Part shown: positions 35,801 through 43,185 of the stretch, in pieces
Layout of the letters: the number at the start of each line of letters is the position of its first letter
Numbering within the stretch: position 1 is the first letter of the stretch
Assembly: GCA_963693305.1 (NCBI GenBank)
Contig: OY855911.1
Coordinates: forward strand, 34,632,939-34,696,938
Length of the DNA stretch: 64,000 nucleotides
From: Meandrina meandrites
Lineage: Eukaryota; Cnidaria; Anthozoa; Scleractinia; Meandrinidae
Direction of reading: 5' to 3'
Position numbers and translations under genes: made by a program
Notes under the pieces: model-generated
Seen by the model: the letters and a program-made list of their open reading frames with translations, nothing else
What the model was told of the DNA's origin: nothing
The model's database searches: none

Positions 35801-38169
35801 CTAAAATTGAAACACGTTTTTTAGTTCACTGTACCATACTACCTAAATTCCCATGTCCACCTACATTGCATTTTATTGAATGTATTTGTAGCTGCTGCAC
35901 AAAATTCCACTAGGCATGCATATAGACATACATATTATAGGAGTCGAAAACGTATTCCGGTTTTACCTTCCTCGTGTGAGCTTACACCGAAGTATTGTTC
36001 CAGTTCACCTCTGTTCATATGGAGATGGACATTATCCTGTGAGAAAAAAGGGAATTGTAAAACGGCGTACAATCTCGCTCAATAAATGAAGTGGTGTCAA
36101 CCAATGATTTATAACAAATTGACATGTACATGATGCAAAAAAGCATAGCTCAAACTAACTGGCTCTACAATATTTCGTCCATACTTCTTCTGCAAGTTTA
36201 TAATACATAATTTAGAAACAAATAAGCACATTGCCTGAAAAGATGAAATAAACACTTATCCGCGTTTTATGCGCCTGTATTTTGCATATAAAAAGAAACT
36301 TGCACATAAATCCATCAATCAGTATAGTTCATATGTGGTCTGGAAACAAGGAAATATTTAAAGGGTCATAAATTAATTTTTAAACGGCCATAGAGCAGTG
36401 TTTCACGTTATTTTAGCGTTTAACTTTTGTTGCAATACTGACAATAAATTAGTTAGAGGTAAAAATATTCTAACATATTTATACCTGTTTGACTGTAACA
36501 GCCACACCTCGCTTGTCATTGTCCACTGCTGTGACATAAATTTAATAGAGCGACGGTGAATCAAATGAATAAGAGGATAGATTGGAATAATTAAGGGAAG
36601 CATACTGGGGCCGTAGGCAGACGTTTGACACAGACGGGGCAAAAGTTGAAATCTTGAAGCTCTGAAACACTTTTTCTTGAGGTATTTTATTTCAGAAAAA
36701 ACCACTCTCGTTCAACTGAGGATTATTTTCCCACCTGAACATATTTTGTTTTTAATTTGGGCTCAAAATCAAGGCAAGTGCCTTGTCTTGGGTCTTGCTT
36801 GCTACGGCCCTGATTACAACGCTGTGTATCAATCCTTATATGGCTGTCGTTAACCTTTATTTACCTTTAAATTGTATTAGCATATCTGACTAGAAATTCT
36901 CAGCCAAAATATCTGCTTAACAAATCGACCACTTTTTCATTACCTTGTGGTTTCACACGTGGAACCATGAGCGGTTACATGAGTGGTTTCCCTGCAAAGC
37001 TTTGGACATTTAATGGCCCCGTTTCCATGTTCTATAAGAGTGTAGAACATGAAAAATGTGGTCGATTCGCTTTTTATAATAACACCGAAATTTTACTGCT
37101 GAATTACATGGAAAATCAGTGTGATATTGCGCATGAATCTATGAAAAATGGCATCCCAAATGTCGCAGTTGGTATTTAAAAATTATTGTTCACTGGTCTC
37201 TGTTTTTATTACAAGTAACACCATTTTCATTGTCTATTACTCTTATCGAGCACAACTCCCGACCAATGAGCACGCGAGAATTCTCTCAGTTATTGTGCAA
37301 TTCAAAACAAAAATGTTTTGTGCAAAATTGATAGAAAGCTCATTGATACGTTTTTGTCGTTCTTATCAGTGCAAAACGTGTGCCCGAGCAATTAACAAAT
37401 AAGGAGGCAGGTGGCTGGTAATGGTTTCCAGCACGTTCCAGCTCTTACACTTTGAAGGGATTGTACAACAAATTTTTATCAGTTACTGCTACAGTAATGG
37501 TATCAAATAAATGCCCAATGTTGGCTGAGTATGTTTCGGTTACTTTCTTGACCTCACTGGTTTCCATAGCAACAGTATAACCTGTTAAAAACACCCTTAT
37601 TTTTGGCTTTAAGCGCTTATAACTCAAAAACGAGCTCGGTGACCCCCATTTTTTATTATTGAACATTGATTAGTATGTTAAGATACAACTTTCTGCAAAG
37701 TTAAAAACATTTCTACGGAGTGGTTTCAGAGCCAACTTAAATTTTTGAAAATTTAAGGTGGCTCTGAAACTGCTACGTAGAATTTTTTTTAACTTTACAA
37801 AAAGTTGTATCTTAACATGCTAATCAATTTCAATAATAAAAAATGGGGGTGTCCAGGCTCATTTTTGAGTTATAAGCACTTAAAGCCAAAATTAATGGTG
37901 CTTTTAACAGGTTATCCTGTTGCTATGGTAACCAGTGACGTCACGAAAATGACCACAACATATTAACTTGTCATTGGGCATTTATTTGATACCATTATTG
38001 TAGCATCAACTGATAAAGATTTCTTGTACAGACCCGTTAAAGTGTAAGAGCTGAAAAAGGCTGGAAACCGATACCAGCCACCTTGCGGAGACATAAAAGA
38101 ACTAAAACACGTCCTACCTTCACCAGCAGTGAGACAGAGAAAGAGGCAAAACCACATTAAGAATTTCAT
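6537..38169 (-). CDS. ADAMTS-family secreted metalloprotease, complete gene, 23 coding exons
   Basis: Zinc protease of the extracellular matrix. CDS, 5' to 3' on the minus strand: 38169-38118, 36528-36485, 36036-35967, 35618-35302, 34374-34230, 27739-27573, 25977-25894, 25281-25154, 24918-24905, 24751-24649, 22987-22853, 20606-20456, 19355-19260, 17772-17633, 17266-17212, 17046-16959, 16177-16053, 15210-15087, 12556-12408, 9678-9537, 8355-8226, 7325-7115, 6701-6537. All phases agree; 2835 nt, 944 aa. Domains: signal peptide 1-17; prodomain to about 225; catalytic 235-420 with HETAHTLGVSHD at 370-381 (HExxHxxGxxHD intact); disintegrin-like 421-510; TSP1 521-570; Cys-rich 571-680; spacer 680-755; TSP1 repeats from W759, W821 and W883. 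The HET zinc motif is most like ADAMTS2/3/14 or 16/18 from family knowledge, but orthology is not resolved. No PLAC or CUB domain is visible. Confidence 0.9.
7115..7325 (-). CDS. ADAMTS exon 22: third TSP1 repeat
   Basis: 211-nt exon encoding [20 protein letters not shown] through [25 protein letters not shown] is an O-fucosylation site. The last ten residues start the next repeat. Donor GTAGGC. Confidence 0.92.
7770..8110. repeat. Dispersed repeat, copy 1
   Basis: This is recognisably similar to 62270-62625, sharing CCAGCAAA..GAGGGAGAA, CCGGAAGCTGGGA and CAAGCTACATAAA in the same order and orientation. Non-coding; lies in an ADAMTS intron. Confidence 0.55.
8226..8355 (-). CDS. ADAMTS exon 21: rest of second TSP1 repeat
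   Basis: 130-nt exon encoding [15 protein letters not shown], then DEVCKKG and [11 protein letters not shown], the three remaining Cys of the repeat plus QAC before the next one. Donor GTATGT, phase 2. Confidence 0.88.
8892..8909. repeat. Poly-G tract
   Basis: About 18 consecutive G, preceded by short G runs; possible quadruplex former. Intronic. Confidence 0.9.
9537..9678 (-). CDS. ADAMTS exon 20: spacer end and second TSP1 repeat
   Basis: 142-nt exon beginning [20 protein letters not shown] and ending [14 protein letters not shown]. The acceptor tatatatag at 9679 gives the phase-0 match to exon 19. This TSP1 repeat has Ala where the O-fucose Ser/Thr would be. Confidence 0.87.
9830..10015. 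repeat. Degenerate TTCCC-rich repeat
   Basis: Loose repetition of GTTCCCT/TTCCC every 15-30 nt, without a fixed period, inside an ADAMTS intron. Origin unknown. Confidence 0.4.
10146..10536. mobile_element. TTAA-flanked inverted-repeat element (Kolobok/T2-like MITE)
   Basis: Left TTAAAGGGGCACTGTCACGG; the complement of the right end is TTAAAGGGACACTGTCACGG. The TTAA target plus AGGG terminus is the pattern of Kolobok/T2-type nonautonomous elements. About 391 bp, non-coding, in ADAMTS intron 19. Confidence 0.75.
12408..12556 (-). CDS. ADAMTS exon 19: spacer domain
   Basis: 149-nt exon encoding [20 protein letters not shown], then [10 protein letters not shown]. It resembles the beta-strand rich spacer (A....YL, GP..QPL..M). 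Donor GTAAAT, phase 0. Confidence 0.87.
12640..13125. repeat. Long (CCTA)n array with CCTG and CCCA variants
   Basis: Nearly 490 bp of tetranucleotide repeat with blocks of CCTG, CCCA and CTAG variants, starting about 85 bp upstream of exon 19. Its open frame is a repeat artefact. Confidence 0.95.
13255..13319. repeat. (AAT)n microsatellite
   Basis: AAC/AAT units becoming a pure AAT array, intronic. Confidence 0.95.
13993..14993. mobile_element. TTAA-flanked inverted-repeat element, 1 kb
   Basis: Left TTAAAGGGACACCGGCAACC; the complement of the right end is TTAAAGCGACACCGGCAATC. Same TTAA/T2-like class as 10146-10536 but a different family. Carries a GGTA microsatellite internally. It sits just below exon 18. 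Confidence 0.7.
14345..14470. repeat. (GGTA)n array with G-run and (ATGT)n
   Basis: About 21 GGTA units, a short G tract, then ATGT units; complementary in motif to the CCTA array at 12.6 kb. Confidence 0.95.
15087..15210 (-). CDS. ADAMTS exon 18: end of Cys-rich domain
   Basis: 124-nt exon encoding [20 protein letters not shown], then NGDSTKC. This is the VGCD..IGS....D.CGVC.GD...C hallmark preceding the spacer. Confidence 0.94.
15717..15800. repeat. (AAT)n microsatellite
   Basis: About 27 AAT units directly abutting the inverted-repeat element at 15801. Confidence 0.95.
15801..16027. mobile_element. Inverted-repeat element next to exon 17 donor
   Basis: GGATGAGAGTTGATGG at the left is mirrored by CATCATCAACTCTCATCC at the right, with several internal GAGAGT/ACTCTC motifs forming a larger imperfect stem. 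It ends 26 nt from exon 17. Confidence 0.5.
16053..16177 (-). CDS. ADAMTS exon 17: Cys-rich domain
   Basis: 125-nt exon encoding [20 protein letters not shown] and [14 protein letters not shown] and CV.G.C are diagnostic of the family. Donor GTAAGA; an inverted-repeat sequence ends about 26 nt downstream. Confidence 0.93.
16959..17046 (-). CDS. ADAMTS exon 16: start of Cys-rich domain
   Basis: 88-nt exon encoding [19 protein letters not shown], then YLVHYRGNG. It continues the PCP-YR-QC signature of ADAMTS Cys-rich modules. Confidence 0.88.
17212..17266 (-). CDS. ADAMTS exon 15: end of central TSP1 repeat
   Basis: 55-nt exon encoding [18 protein letters not shown], the C.GE.R....C..K segment before PCP. 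Phase 2 in, phase 0 out. Confidence 0.85.
17633..17772 (-). CDS. ADAMTS exon 14: central TSP1 repeat
   Basis: 140-nt exon encoding WCISGECV, then [20 protein letters not shown]. It contains a WxxW C-mannosylation motif and CSRTCG, the O-fucosylation consensus of TSP1 repeats. Donor GTATAT, phase 2. Confidence 0.93.
18140..19080 (-). mobile_element. Degenerate LINE 3' part with (AAAT)n tail
   Basis: Minus strand: [20 protein letters not shown] is the conserved C-terminal block of CR1/L2-like reverse transcriptases. Further upstream (about 18800-18990) the frame reads [25 protein letters not shown], an RT palm-region signature. Frames are broken. The 3' end is the (AAAT)n array at 18140-18194. 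In ADAMTS intron 13. Confidence 0.7.
19260..19355 (-). CDS. ADAMTS exon 13: disintegrin-like region
   Basis: 96-nt phase 0-0 exon encoding [18 protein letters not shown], then [12 protein letters not shown]. It matches the C..L.C......C.....P.DGT.C block. Confidence 0.9.
19598..19632. repeat. C-rich tract
   Basis: Runs of C interrupted by T, ending in about 14 consecutive C. Confidence 0.9.
20456..20606 (-). CDS. ADAMTS exon 12: disintegrin-like region
   Basis: 151-nt exon encoding [13 protein letters not shown], then [20 protein letters not shown] and two more Cys-containing residues. It matches the CL.D...LPG...D.QC...G block that opens the disintegrin-like module. Confidence 0.9.
20942..22500. 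mobile_element. Nested inverted-repeat transposon complex
   Basis: About 21062-21190 is the inverted complement of about 22365-22495 (outer arms). A further segment at 20942-21061 is repeated in direct orientation at 21570-21685 (ACAATCCTCTGTGTTTGA, then GACCTCGGCTT). Inside sits the TTAA-flanked palindrome 21690-22320. Best read as one inverted-repeat element invaded by another plus a partial duplication. In ADAMTS intron 11. Confidence 0.55.
21686..22324. mobile_element. TTAA-flanked foldback element
   Basis: TTAA at both ends (21686-21689 and 22321-22324), with AGGAGAAGTTCACTCC at the left and its complement at the right. The arms are nearly identical for about 280 bp, separated by about 70 bp. 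The same short ORF appears on both strands because of the palindrome and is not a gene. Confidence 0.8.
22853..22987 (-). CDS. ADAMTS exon 11: third zinc His and Met-turn
   Basis: 135-nt exon encoding [20 protein letters not shown], then [15 protein letters not shown]. It supplies His380 and Asp381 of the zinc motif, the Met of the VMS turn, and the W...CS motif that closes ADAMTS catalytic domains. Confidence 0.92.
24290..24630. repeat. Dispersed repeat, copy 1 of the 24/55 kb pair
   Basis: Shares order and orientation with 54935-55220: GGCAACTTAACCCAT, TTGTTAACAGTTTC, GTGACAAA.CCCCTTTAAG. Ends in CCTTTAAG, like TTAA-type elements. Intronic in the ADAMTS gene. Confidence 0.55.
24649..24751 (-). 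CDS. ADAMTS exon 10: catalytic zinc site
   Basis: 103-nt exon encoding [19 protein letters not shown], then [10 protein letters not shown]. It carries two zinc His residues (370, 374) and the catalytic Glu371. Acceptor gatttcag, donor GTAAGT. Confidence 0.92.
24905..24918 (-). CDS. ADAMTS exon 9: 14-bp microexon
   Basis: 14 nt only (phase 2 in, phase 1 out), encoding the middle of SRGGTGGLAD. It is supported by a long pyrimidine tract ending TTGTTCACAG and a GTATAG donor. Without it, exons 8 and 10 do not join in frame. Confidence 0.8.
25154..25281 (-). CDS. ADAMTS exon 8: protease domain
   Basis: 128-nt exon encoding [16 protein letters not shown], then [14 protein letters not shown]. It corresponds to the helix and HP.H.D strand of ADAMTS proteases, but without the Cys normally seen in the FC.W segment. 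Confidence 0.88.
25894..25977 (-). CDS. ADAMTS exon 7: protease domain
   Basis: 84-nt phase 0-0 exon encoding [20 protein letters not shown], the N.IY.HD.IG.....VV block of the reprolysin fold. Acceptor gttttgcag, donor GTAAGT. Confidence 0.9.
26290..26820 (+). mobile_element. LINE 3' fragment with (ATT)n tail
   Basis: [18 protein letters not shown], then [16 protein letters not shown] and, after a frameshift, a K-rich end. This is the C-terminus of a CR1/L2-like RT. The 3' flank CACTTGTAAAGCGCTT and the (ATT)n tail at 26786-26820 fit that class. Antisense to ADAMTS, in intron 6. Confidence 0.7.
26994..27017. repeat. Poly-G tract
   Basis: More than 20 consecutive G; potential quadruplex. 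Confidence 0.9.
27573..27739 (-). CDS. ADAMTS exon 6: cleavage region and start of protease domain
   Basis: 167-nt exon. A dibasic KR at residues 224-225 precedes [19 protein letters not shown], the first strand of a reprolysin domain. The acceptor is AAAAG before 27739, chosen because it is the phase-1 match to exon 5. It is preceded by a 6.5 kb intron holding the tandem array and a LINE. Confidence 0.88.
27813..27911. repeat. Short hairpin element with CRE-like core
   Basis: About 39-bp arms (CTCGTGCTATTGGCGTCATC against the complement of the right end) around a 20-bp loop. The right arm contains TGACGTCA, and both arms contain GCGCGCGAAA or its complement. It lies 74 bp upstream of exon 6. 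Confidence 0.6.
28361..28622. repeat. 262-bp flanking direct repeat A (left copy)
   Basis: Identical by eye to 32664-32925. Its own ends are inverted (AATCGTGGACAAAAGT at the left; the complement of the right end is ATCATGGACAAAAGT). Together with the right copy it brackets three 1347-bp tandem units. Confidence 0.9.
28623..32663. repeat. Three tandem copies of a 1347-bp unit
   Basis: Units start at 28623, 29970 and 31317, each beginning TGTCTGAAGTACG and ending TTTCCTCAGAC, with no difference seen between copies. Ends are short inverted repeats (GTCTGA/TCAGAC). Each unit holds the hairpin near 29138-29221 and only short unrecognised ORFs. It lies in ADAMTS intron 5. No tail or transposase is visible. 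Confidence 0.9.
29138..29221. repeat. Perfect 21-bp inverted repeat in the tandem unit
   Basis: AACGGTTCACAACGGTTCAC at the left and its complement at the right, around about 41 bp containing TATAAAAG. Each arm is itself a dimer of AACGGTTCAC. Repeated at +1347 and +2694. Confidence 0.85.
32664..32925. repeat. 262-bp flanking direct repeat A (right copy)
   Basis: Second copy of the repeat at 28361-28622. Both copies are preceded by AC and followed by TG. Confidence 0.9.
33000..33897 (-). mobile_element. 5'-truncated LINE, RT C-terminal part open
   Basis: Minus-strand open frame 33874-33182 (230 codons), continuing to about 33897. It contains [43 protein letters not shown] and [17 protein letters not shown]. 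This is the thumb and C-terminus of a CR1/L2/Rex-like non-LTR reverse transcriptase; the catalytic palm is missing. The open frame suggests a fairly recent insertion. In ADAMTS intron 5. Confidence 0.85.
34230..34374 (-). CDS. ADAMTS exon 5: end of prodomain
   Basis: 145-nt exon, acceptor gcttcttcag, donor GTATTC, phase 1 out. Encodes [18 protein letters not shown] and continues to [18 protein letters not shown]. The G.I....S.FL.PL block is typical of the prodomain end; YRRS is one possible furin-type basic site. Confidence 0.85.
34472..34914. mobile_element. TA-flanked inverted-repeat MITE
   Basis: TACAGTCGAAGCTCTCGTAA at the left; the complement of the right end is TACAGTCGAAGCTCTCTTAA. 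TA at both ends fits a Tc1/mariner-type target. About 440 bp with internal CGTAAGCGGCC repeats. In ADAMTS intron 4. Confidence 0.75.
34980..34997. repeat. Poly-C tract
   Basis: 17-18 consecutive C. Confidence 0.9.
35302..35618 (-). CDS. ADAMTS exon 4: prodomain core
   Basis: 317-nt exon. It encodes [18 protein letters not shown], then [19 protein letters not shown], ending [11 protein letters not shown]. This matches the conserved ADAMTS prodomain (AFG..L.L.L..N and the S.VA.S...GL block), but the Cys residues usual at both the Y-SGH and S-C-GL positions are replaced (FFNGHV and SNERGL). Donor GTGAGT, phase 0. Confidence 0.88.
35967..36036 (-). CDS. ADAMTS exon 3: prodomain
   Basis: 70-nt exon with acceptor tctcacag and donor GTAAAA. 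Encodes [17 protein letters not shown], resembling the H..M...EL...FG block of ADAMTS prodomains. Confidence 0.8.
36485..36528 (-). CDS. ADAMTS exon 2: start of prodomain
   Basis: 44-nt exon, phase 1 in and phase 0 out, encoding [15 protein letters not shown]. Acceptor tgtcacag, donor GTATAA. Phase and sense fit between exons 1 and 3. Confidence 0.75.
37408..38082. mobile_element. Foldback element in ADAMTS intron 1
   Basis: Two arms of about 330 bp mirrored around 37743. CAGCTCTTACACTTT occurs at the left and its complement at the right, with CAGGTGGCTGGTA further out. It ends about 36 nt from the exon 1 donor. Confidence 0.75.
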
Positions 38170-38190
38170 GTATGACTTCCAATGTCAATT
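38118..38190 (-). CDS. ADAMTS exon 1: signal peptide
   Basis: ATG at 38169-38167. It encodes [17 protein letters not shown], a positively charged start followed by a hydrophobic core, then a phase-1 donor (GTAGGA). Acceptor tcttcatag ends at 38191, giving 21 nt of 5'UTR in this exon. Confidence 0.85.
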
Positions 38191-38261
38191 CTATGAAGAC
38201 AACCCAAAAGTATAATTATTATTGATGTCAGTGCCCTAGATATTATTCACTTTTTACCGAA

Positions 38262-38416
<155 letters not shown>

Positions 38417-38754
38417 GGAGGAGGAATAGAGCAATGGATAAATGGATAAATGGATGGACGGTTTGATATTTTACCCTCCACCTCCCCCACCCCCAATTCC
38501 GGCAATGAGAAATAAATAATTGCTTTAGAAAAGACATTTCCGTTCTTAAGGCGGGGTTCTTCCTGAAAGCCGATTTTCCGTCGCTTCACTTGATTTTAAT
38601 GCGAATATCTCGTTCGCGTTTCAAGCAATTCAAAAGCTGTTCACTCATCCCATGAATCTTTGTTTTGCGGTGTATTGTAAAATTTTGGGTGATTTTGGAG
38701 GATATTTGGATAGTTTTTCTCAACGGATTAGTGAAATTTAGAGAAAAAAAAAAT

Positions 38755-38880
38755 GGTGAAGATTTAATGTGATTTTAAAATTAGAATTTGAAGTGAAAAA
38801 ATGAGTAGATGGACACCCAAACAGTCCCCTGACAACCTGGGATGCTCTTGCATTGGGGTCAACTGTCTGGTGGTGTTTCT
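38755..38880. repeat. Dispersed repeat shared with 48880-48955
   Basis: AGTGAAAAAATGAGTAGATG, ACAGTCCCCTGACAACCTGG and following bases resemble 48885-48950 in the same orientation. Non-coding. Confidence 0.5.
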
Positions 38881-40214
38881 TTAATTCTTTCTTTAAACCT
38901 CTCAAAATTTCACTCAAATTCAGGAAGTACCTCGCCTTAAATGCCATTCTCTCCTCAATGTCATTATGAATATGATATGACATCGAGATTCCAGACCAGT
39001 GAAAAAGAAAAATCTACCTAGTCTGAATTTATGTTGGTATTCAACGGTTTTAAAACTTTAAAAAATGTCCACGATTATCTCTAATATATTTAAGGATATT
39101 TCTAGGATATTTCCAGGTAAGTTTTTACTTGAAATAGATTTTTAATAATTGGTGTTGTGCGTATGAACTATATCAGCTTCATAAAAATAGAATGAAGATG
39201 TAGATTAGAAAAAAAAAGCAACAAACGCCATTTCATGTCACCCTTCATATGTAACAATTTTTAGCTGTAAAAATTGCAAATGAGATATCACGAAGTAGCT
39301 TGCGCTTCCACGTCGTTTTTCCACGCTGGTTTCTACTTACCTGTTGTTATTATCACAATGATTGTAGCTTGCGATATGCAGGCTCTACTAATTTTTCAAT
39401 GAGGGAGAGGCAATTAGCGGAGAAAATTTTATTGTTTCGTATTTCGTTATTTTCTAGCGATTCTTAGTTTATCAGTTATTTATAAATGCATTTAGCTGGT
39501 TAAAGGCTTGAAAATAAAAATGAAATAAAATAAAACAAAATAAAAATAGCTTAAAAGTATCAACCATTTCCTAACGATCTGAACTTTGCGACACCTGCAT
39601 TATGTGAATTTAAGAATGAAAATGAGTCAACTGGATGTTAATCCCTAAGTGGGAATACAAATGGGCTTCCCAACACTTGTTGATATAACATATTTATATT
39701 TCCAACAATAGTGTTTACTTTGAAAATATAATTATATTCATGATTTACTTAATTAACACATTTTGAAAATCTTAGTTTGTCGGTACGTGTAATAAAGTTG
39801 AATGTTGAATTTTTAATAATCCAGCACCACGTAACAGGGGCTGTAGTTGTGTTATTACTAAGTTCTAATCTTTCAAGAGGATTGTGAAAAGTAATACTTT
39901 ACTGCAGTTATCTGGTCAAAGTACCTTATTCCGGTACAATATAGCAGCACTTGAATTTGCTTTTTTCCAAAGAAACCCCAGCAGTTAAGTTCCTCTGATC
40001 CCTATCATATGTAAAGTTAAATTACACTTCATTGGACTGAAATATCATATTCGAAGGAGAATAATCAAACTAAATGACCGGAGCAAGGCATCAGGTTAAC
40101 TTCAATCGACCTAGCGAGATTATGCTTCAAATCTCATCTGGAAATGTCCTAAATGAGCTCTCAAAGAGAATTTCATCTTACTAACAACAATACAAGGCTG
40201 ATTTCAATACTTAC

Positions 40215-40288
40215 CTGTGTTAGGTCTTCACTCTCAAGTTTCAATCCTTACCTTAAGATCAGAACTCTAAACAAAGCCAAACCTTAAT
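40215..40288 (-). other. Probable 5'UTR exon of the ADAMTS gene
   Basis: The minus strand reads CACAG then GTAAGTATT at 40214, a strong donor. The start is placed about 25-30 nt below the TATA box. It would splice to the acceptor cttcatag at 38191, just 21 nt before the ATG at 38169. Confidence 0.4.
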
Positions 40289-40312
40289 AACAGACAGCTG
40301 AGGTGCTGCCGG

Positions 40313-40320
40313 ATTTTATA
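40313..40320 (-). promoter_or_regulatory. TATA box of the ADAMTS gene
   Basis: TATAAAAT on the minus strand, about 30 nt upstream of the inferred start of a non-coding first exon that ends in a strong donor. Inference from spacing; no transcript was seen. Confidence 0.4.
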
Positions 40321-40329
40321 CAATCGGTT

Positions 40330-43185
40330 TTGATAAAAATCTACGGTTATTTGCTAGCCGTTCAAACTGCCGGCAAACGATCTGTAAATTGACTGTATCA
40401 AAACGGAAACTGCCTGACGCCGGTGACGTCTTTATCAAAAGATAAAAAAGCCTCAGCTGATGGTTTGAATGCTACGTGCAAATTAATGAGGGACGAAAAA
40501 CAAACTTTAGAAATAAACAAATAAAAAATGTATTTCAGCCACCCAGTGAATGAGGATGTATAAAAGTGAAATTTTCAATTAAGATCCTAGAGTATGGTAA
40601 TGATTTAAAGTTTTTTTTAGGAATCTTAAAACTTAAAAGTTTCTATTGCTACAAAATTGAACTTGAATTCTTTGACATTTTTAGAGAACGCCAAATGAAA
40701 ATCTGAATGTATCCACTTGGGCAAAACGGAGGAAATATAGAAAGAAAGAGACAGGAAGGCTTCAAACTCCAATCACAGTCCAAACATCATTTACATGTTA
40801 ATATTTTTGGATATACACTATGATAACGAAGATTAAACGAAACAAAGAACAGTAATTTTATTATAAAATTGAGCAAATTTCTCGTCAAAGAGTCTCGTGA
40901 AGTATCTAGACCATTGGTAATTTTTAATCATAAAGAAGTATTGCATGACAAACAAGAAACTAACTGGTAAAAACCAAAATAGTCAAAGAATTTTTTTTTT
41001 AATCGAGTTCTAATAAGGAATGTTGCTGAACAGAAGATACAGTGATTTTTTTTTTTGCCACCATTTTCCCACATAAGGAGTTAAACAAATCCTGTTCCGC
41101 AACAAAATAGAGACCTAAGATTATCCTCATTGTCAACTTTGGTGTAAAGGGAAATAAGTGTGTTGTAAATGGTTTTATTAAGGTGGGAGAAATCATTGTA
41201 TTTTTCTCAATAGATATGCTCTGATGAAGCACGTTTTTAACATATTAGAGAGATGATGGTAAAGTGCAATGTTTTGTGTGTGAATTCCGAACAAGCAATA
41301 GAACTAAAAGTGATCTACCAGAAGAAAAGTATCACTTTAGTAATCACTTCGATTCATGAACATTGGTAATATTTACATATATGATGATCTATTCCTCACG
41401 TACGCTAAATTAACACAGGTAAAAATCGAACTCCTTTTTATCTAACTGCGCGTGCTTTTATGTCCCAGTTTAACCAAAGAATCAGAGAACCATGAGGTGA
41501 GAACTGTGCAGATTCTTTCCCTGTTTTTTTTCCTGCAACTTTCGGCAAACAACTAGGACGGATAATCACGCTTAAAAAGGAATATTCCTTCCTAAGCCTT
41601 AGAATATCTTGTTTACTCTTGGCGGTGTTAATTTCTATGGTTAAAAGGAGACGATCTCCCTTCACGGATCAAAAGTATATGCAGGTGTATATGGGAGAAA
41701 TATTACAGAAAAACAGAAGTAACTCTGATTTGCAATCGTTGCATGCTGTTTTGTCGCAGGAGATATTAAAATGGGCCAAAAACATAAAGACTCGTTAAAA
41801 GACTAAATGCTATTTATATGTTAATTAAATGATAAAAACTTTGATAGCGAAGATCAAAACAGCAAAGAAATTAAGCTGTTAAACTTCTTGTGAAATAATC
41901 TCTTAGATTTTATTTAAGCCTTATTTTAAAGAGATATGGCCGCACCAATTGTAATGCTTAAAATGTCCCGTGTATATGACAGCCCCGTGTGTAACAACAG
42001 GTGTAAGCTCTCTCCATAAAAATGAAATGAAGACATATGCTACATTATTTTTCATCATCCATTGGGAAGTAAGCTGTTGTTAAAATCGAATACATCTCAT
42101 TGTTCTAAAAGCAAACGTGCATCATTCTATAAGTTAACTAAGCGCCCTAAGACTCAGTATTTGAGTGATAAATTCTGAATATTCTATACTTTTTTAAGGA
42201 AAACTTGTATTGCATGCATATGAAATTATATAATCCGTTCGAAAATTTAGCCGACAAATTCAAAGCTGTTAACGTTATGAATAGTGGGTAGTAGAAAGCG
42301 TCAAATACCAAAGTTTTATTTGTTGGGTTCAATCTGCATACAGTTTAGGACAACTTGAATTTTTATATCGAAATCGCTCCAAGGACGAAAATCCCGATAT
42401 GTGCTTTGCCGTTAAGTGAACTCAAGAAAAACTGATAAAAATTTCTGATATATTTACGTTAATAAAGAGATCGCCCACCGCCTACAAAAACAAATTGGAG
42501 ATAGTGATATAAAGTTAATTTCTCGCCATACCGTATGAATCTGAAGCACATTTGAACTGGCGTCAAAGTTCAGTTTATTTTGAAAAGAAAGTTAAATTTG
42601 CTGTCTCATTTTAATTAAAGGGTCAGTGGTGGAGAGTCCGACTGGTTCGACATAGGTTCTTTCAAACCTGTTGATCCTAGCAGTATGCAAGACGCCTTTC
42701 ACATATGAACCTAGTAAATTGCCTAGCTCACAAAGAGTCTTCCCGAAGACTAGTGGTTATAGCGCGCAACTGGTACCTGGAAGGCCATGGCTTCGAATCC
42801 TTTCGTGGACCTCGATTTTTTCTTTGTCCCTCGCTCGTGGCAAATAAACATTTCGTCTTTATCAGAGAAATTTTTGTTGGTCACGTTTTAGGTTGTTATG
42901 CATCCATTAGGGCCAATTTATGAGATAATTTTACTTTTAAACCAATGGAGTAATTGGTTCTAGTTCAAGTCCAAAATGGTGTTTTGTCTGCTTTTATATA
43001 GAAACTTAGTTGCGCCCCAGAGTCAACCAGAAAGAGAAAGGGGTTAGAGTCAGATAAAGCGTGGAGCGGCTGTTTATGGTTCCTAACACGTTCCTAACAC
43101 GTTTCAGTTCAATTTACGCGTCGTCTGAATGATTTGTGAAACATCGCCTATTAAATACGACGTCTAGTGTCCATACGAGGTTGTG
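40330..43185. other. Intergenic region
   Basis: Upstream of the ADAMTS promoter. AT-rich, with no credible exon on either strand; short ORFs have no recognisable motif. A SINE-like sequence lies at 42735-42815. Confidence 0.5.
42735..42815 (+). mobile_element. Possible tRNA-derived SINE head
   Basis: AGTGGTTATAGCGCGCAACT resembles a D-arm/A-box region, and GGCTTCGAATCC about 27 nt later resembles a B box. It does not fold into a clean cloverleaf, so a tRNA gene is not called. Confidence 0.35.

Noticed and set aside
36967..37402. Two + strand frames of 70 and 84 codons in ADAMTS intron 1
   Set aside because: No domain, no splice support, antisense to a well-supported intron.
42735..42815. 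Functional tRNA gene
   Set aside because: B box has a mismatch, and acceptor and anticodon stems do not pair; better as a SINE head.
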